Assembly (NCBI GenBank): GCA_014925825.1 | Contig: JACGCK010000007.1 | Location: 930,001 to 994,000, forward strand | Reading direction: 5' to 3' | DNA: 64,000 nt | From: Pholiota molesta | Taxonomy: Eukaryota; Basidiomycota; Agaricomycetes; Agaricales; Strophariaceae | The notes under the pieces: generated by a model | Told to the model about the DNA's origin: nothing | The model's database searches: none | Seen by the model: the letters and a program-made list of their open reading frames with translations, nothing else | Position numbers and translations under genes: made by a program | Shown: piece by piece, positions 60,374 to 64,000 of the stretch | Numbering within the stretch: the first letter of the stretch is position 1 | Layout of the letters: every line of letters starts with the position of its first letter

Positions 60374-61113
60374 TTACGCTGCAGCAGTATCTTTCACTTG
60401 CGGTGACGACTGATCTTCCTCAGCGGCAACCTCAATTTTGGGAATGACACCGTTGTTCTCAAGCAACGTTTCGAGTTCGCCAGATTGATGCACTAAAATG
60501 AGAATGAACGCATAGCGTTAGTAAGCATGAAAGATTGATTCATTCGCTCATTTGGTGGTTCGCAACGACGCATAAACGAGGTGTATAGGGAGAGTGGACT
60601 CACTTCCGATGAGAATGTCGCATCCGCCGACGAATTCTCCGTTGACATAGACCTGTGGGACTGTCGGCCACTCCCTGCAGAAGGCCGAAGGGATTGTCTA
60701 TCAATATGTTTTGATTACAAGGTGGGTAGAAACAAATGGACGCACGAGAATTCCTTGATACTACTCCGCAGCTCTGGGTCAGCCAGCACATTGTACGTCT
60801 GCATCTTCTCGCTCGGGACACCATGGAGGTCGAGGATCTGGACCACGGCGCGGGAGAAACCGCATTGGGGTTCTGCAGGTGTGCCCTTCATGAACAACAC
60901 GACGGGGTTGGCCTTGACAGCCTGTTCAAGCTTGGCCCGGGCCTCTGTTGAGAGCAGGCGGTAGGCTGTGAGTCGGCTTGAAACGAATGCGGAGGGTGCG
61001 GAGCGGTGTAGCACTCGGACCTGCGGGAAGATGTCGGGGTCGAGTTAGTCAGTAGCGTTAGGTAGGTTATGGTGGGATATGCGCACAGACGAGAAAAGGC
61101 TTGTTCTGAACAT
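60374..61113 (-). CDS. GRX5: Monothiol glutaredoxin, mitochondrial
   Basis: Iron-sulfur cluster transfer protein of the mitochondrial matrix (Grx5/GLRX5). Four exons (61113-61087, 61020-60746, 60674-60604, 60492-60374) give 163 residues. The leader ([20 protein letters not shown], then [13 protein letters not shown]) is a mitochondrial presequence. The domain reads [33 protein letters not shown] (CGFS active site), [20 protein letters not shown] and [15 protein letters not shown] (glutathione-binding GGCD), with the usual C-terminal helix [15 protein letters not shown] 45-residue acidic tail ends in AAEEDQSS. Divergent from the HSD10-like SDR (215 bp between start codons), another mitochondrial enzyme. 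Confidence 0.95.
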
Positions 61114-61328
61114 GGTGGGTGGAAGCAAGGAAGGGTGTGAGTGGTGTTTAGCAAGTCCGTTCGGGCAACTCTCGGCGACCTCAGAAAAGTGCCTCGGATG
61201 ATGTAATCGACTGCTGCACGTGCATGCGGTGGCATGAGATAACTCTGCAGCCAATCAGCTCTCCGCTTTCACCACTTACCGGGTACCGATGTCGAGTTCA
61301 ACCATAGTCCTCCTCTTCTTCCCCTACC

Positions 61329-62225
61329 ATGAAGGTTGAAAACCGCACTTTTGTCGTTTCTGGAGGGTGCGTCTTGCGAACACACATACGCACCAGTTGA
61401 CCCAGACCATTCTAGTTCTTCAGGCCTTGGACTGGCCACAGTCTCGGACCTTCTCTCAAAACACGCCTTTGTGTCCATAGTCGACCGCTCGCCCCCACCA
61501 GCAGACGTTCTCTCTTCCAAGCATGTCAAATTCTTCCAAACCGACATCACTGTTCTCGCAGAAGTTGCTAAAGCCGTCGATGGCAGCGTCGAATGGGCTA
61601 CTAAAACCGGGGCAGCTTTAGGCGGTGTAATTAACTGTGCTGGAGTTGGTACTGCAGCGAAGATCATCGACGCCCACGGAAAAGCACATAGCTTCGATCT
61701 CTGGGACTTCACGCTTGCTGTCAACCTAACGGGATCATTCAATTTAACGCGTCTAGTACTCGAATACCTTACTAAAGTCGAGCCAGAGCCCGGAACCGAT
61801 GGCGAACGAGGCGTGTCATCTTCGTGGCGAGCGCCGCTGCAGTCAGTGGTTTTATTTTTATACATAACCTTCGCATGTTACTAACTATCATTTCACATGG
61901 ACAGTTCGAAGGCCAACCAGGACAAACGGCCTATTCGGCCACCAAGGGTGCTCTCGTCTCGATGACGCTCCCCATGGCGCGTGATCTGGCGCGCCACAAC
62001 ATCCGCGTTGTTACCGTCGCTCCAGGTGTGTTCGACAGCAGCATGACCGCCAACTTTCCTGTCAAAACACGGAGGAGTCTCGAGAATGAGGGCATTGTGT
62101 ATCCAAGACGGTTCGGCCAGCCGTATGAATTCGCTAAGACCGTGAGCTGGATTATCGACTGTCCCTACGTGAATGGAGAGACTATTCGGTTGAGTGGCGG
62201 AGGACGGTTACCTGGAAAGTTGTAA
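61329..62225 (+). CDS. HSD17B10-like 3-hydroxyacyl-CoA dehydrogenase (SDR) with a frame break
   Basis: SDR of the 3-hydroxyacyl-CoA dehydrogenase type 2 group, expected in mitochondrial fatty or branched-chain acyl oxidation. Exons 61329-61366, 61416-61841 and 61905-62225. Motifs: VVSGGSSGLGLATVSDLL (cofactor loop), GGVINCAGVG, FTLAVNLTGSFNLTRL, then VIFVASAAA (catalytic Ser), FEGQPGQTAYSATKGALVSM (YxxxK), VTVAPGVFDSSM and CPYVNGETIRLSGGGRLPG. The exons sum to 785 nt, one base short of a multiple of three. Upstream motifs end in GTDGERGV in one frame and VIFVASAAA continues in another, so the break lies at 61811-61818. Either the assembly lacks one base or the gene is inactivated. No intron fits the gap. 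Confidence 0.82.
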
Positions 62226-63782
62226 TATGTTATTTTCGAAGGTGAGATTCAATGACCCTCTTAACTTCCATTCTGATAGAAGTTCTGAACAGGATTGAAA
62301 GACCGACTGGTTATACGTATACCCTTTCAATGTTTGACCTCACTACGGATATGATAACTATAATTTAAGTATGTTCCTCCCAACTTCTTGGAATCGTCTT
62401 TCATCAGGGAATATGTGGATGATGTACACACTTATTACTATCATTTTTATCAAAGGTGGGCCATTATCTTTCCTCATCATTGTGATTCTTTGACATCTGA
62501 ATCGCCGCCGAAATGTCAACCAAAGACTCCAGGTTCATCCACCCAAACGTCTTCAGGACCTCAGAGTTCGAATGCACAAAGTAAGTAGATAGTGCAGAAG
62601 TTGAGGATATCAAGTATGCTTGGGATATGCTATGAAACTCTTCCTACCGGCGCCCGCTGCTAATTCATCCGTGCACAGTCAAGGGTCTCGAACGCTCATT
62701 AATTCGTCGATCATTTTTTACCATGTTTTTGACAGTTCCACATGGCTACATAACTTGCCCTAAATTGGCCGAGGAGAGGCTATGTATGAATAAACCCTTT
62801 TGGTTACAGAAGGCTTTTTGCTCTCGAATATGAGTTGAAGACCCACCAAGTACGGTCGCAAAAGAAATGAGCAGGGTTGACATCTACCAAGAATTGCGAT
62901 TCCAACAGTTTCATCAGTGAGCGATCTTATTTCTTTTAACAATGCCCAAGATATAGTATCCCTATGCGTCAACTGCAACTGTATGCATGTAAGTACTTCT
63001 ATGTAAGTCGTGGTCACTATGTATACCACATTCGGCCGATTAATGCCTTAGATTATTTCATTTGACAGATCCACCCCCGCAAACACAAATACCCCAGAAT
63101 ATACAAACAAGTCCCATATTCGGCATTGGCCGAACTCCGGAGTCTGGGAGGATGCAAGCACAACAGAGAGCTACTTATGAGGAATATCACAGGCTAATTC
63201 AGTAGTAAGTAATTTCTTGCAAAGGCTGAAAGTTATTTACCGGCGACACCCATCGATTATCGATATCGAAGTACTAATAAGTACGGTGGCAACAACATCT
63301 TGTAGATCCAGATTGATGGGGATATGCCGGAAAATGCCGTCTATAATGTATGGTGGCGGAATCCACAAGCAATCCAAGCAAAGTCCAAGAGCGAGAAATA
63401 CTCTATGTACCACTACCTACAAGCCTCAAGAGTCGACTTTCAAGCAAGTTGCATGCTGTTGCATGACACCTTGTCGATTGTTGACACTTCCTGTTAGAAA
63501 GCGCATCTGACAACTTGCCGGAAGTCATAGGGTTTATCAGATGAACATTGAATATTGAACACCGGGCTCCATCTTCATGCAGCTTCATGCCCATATATCT
63601 TTGTTATAAATAACCTCCGCATATGTTTCCATCATCATCATCATATCCAGGTCCTTCTAATTTTTTTCTCACACCTTCGTTCAACCCACCATAAATCCGT
63701 TGCCAAAATTTCATCCCCATCTCCTTTCCTGTGGTTACTTGCACGCGACGACGAAGCATCCATAGCTCAGCCGCGAGCCGTC
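62226..63782. other. Intergenic region with a possible Pro/Gln-rich gene fragment
   Basis: About 1.56 kb. At 62500-62580 the plus strand reads PPKCQPKTPGSSTQTSSGPQ and meets a GTAAGT donor. At 63069, after TTGACAG, it reads PPPQTQIPQNIQTSPIFGIG and RMQAQQRATYEEYHRLIQ, then stops at 63206. The two join in frame across about 490 bp, but no start was found. This may be a low-complexity hypothetical gene with a long intron or a relic. The 150 bp before 63783 look like a promoter (CACCTTCGTTCAACCCACC and pyrimidine runs). Confidence 0.35.
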
Positions 63783-64000
63783 ATGGCCTCGACGGAAGTA
63801 CTGACGGAAGCCGTGCGCGCGCTGCGTACTGTGACGGTGAGAGTTTTCTTCAATAGAGTGGTCTATTTTCGCATGTCATTCGCTGAACTAGACGTCTTTA
63901 GTATTTCGATGGTGCGCCGCATTACTTACTTACCTGCGAATGTATAGTGCTTGCTAACGTGTTTATTATGGCATAGTCGCGGCATGTACGTTCTTTATTT
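63783..64000 (+). CDS. Start of an unidentified gene (truncated at right edge)
   Basis: Exon 1 (63783-63836) encodes MASTEVLTEAVRALRTVT, then a GTGAGA donor. Possible tiny exons follow: 63902-63911 (TATTTCGATG between TTTAG and GTGCGC) and about 63977-63986 (after CATAG, before GTACGT), which would continue as YFDVAA. Too short to identify. Evidence for a gene is the clean ATG context after a pyrimidine-rich leader, codon-like GC content and the splice signals. Confidence 0.5.

Overview
The window looks like nuclear DNA of a mushroom-forming basidiomycete (Agaricomycetes). The evidence is dense protein genes on both strands, split by many short introns (mostly 45-70 bp, GT..AG with a few GC..AG donors), together with families typical of this group (DUF6593, DUF6699, DUF2015, a dually acylatable YANK kinase). 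I saw no tRNA, rRNA, CRISPR array or intact transposon. Exon joins below were worked out by eye. Unless stated otherwise, the joined exons sum to a multiple of three with no internal stop.

Layout. 1-5.4 kb: ABCC/MRP-type ABC transporter (minus, 3' end outside the window). 5.5-8.2 kb: guanylate kinase and a YANK/STK32 kinase, divergent. 8.7-16.3 kb: an ATP-dependent DNA ligase without obvious BRCT repeats, mitochondrial enoyl reductase ETR1, a p24 cargo receptor and a degenerate kinase (pseudokinase). 16.6-22.6 kb: transcription block with SGF73 (SAGA DUB module), TAF10 (TFIID/SAGA) and RPC4 (RNA polymerase III), followed by divergent HPT1, which has a 7-nt microexon. 22.9-23.2 kb holds a decayed HPT1 3' copy.

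23.6-31.4 kb: the most striking gene, a predicted 2,410-residue protein joining an SF1 (ZNFX1/UPF1-like) RNA helicase, an NFX1-like Cys/His patch, a coiled coil and three tandem CbxX/CfqX AAA+ ATPase domains. 31.5-41 kb: DUF6593 protein, tRNA 2'-phosphotransferase TPT1, RNA cytidine acetyltransferase NAT10/KRE33 and COQ3. 41-43 kb: no convincing protein gene, but promoter and splice signals suggest a minus-strand transcript. 44-47.5 kb: flavin-reductase-like protein and two low-complexity hypothetical proteins. 49.3-51 kb: a WrbA-type quinone reductase with a tandem pseudogene copy. 51.3-54.4 kb: DUF2015 protein divergent from a CUE2-like Smr-domain protein. 56.2-62.2 kb: an SDR enzyme, a DUF6699 protein, GRX5, and an HSD17B10-like SDR whose frame is broken by one base. 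A gene begins at 63.8 kb and leaves the window.

Functionally this is mostly housekeeping: RNA metabolism (NAT10, TPT1, the Smr protein, the helicase-AAA protein), transcription (TAF10, SGF73, RPC4), nucleotide salvage and synthesis (HPT1, GUK1) and mitochondrial metabolism (ETR1, COQ3, GRX5, the HSD10-like SDR). There is no biosynthetic gene cluster. Many neighbours are divergent pairs with 66-260 bp between start codons.
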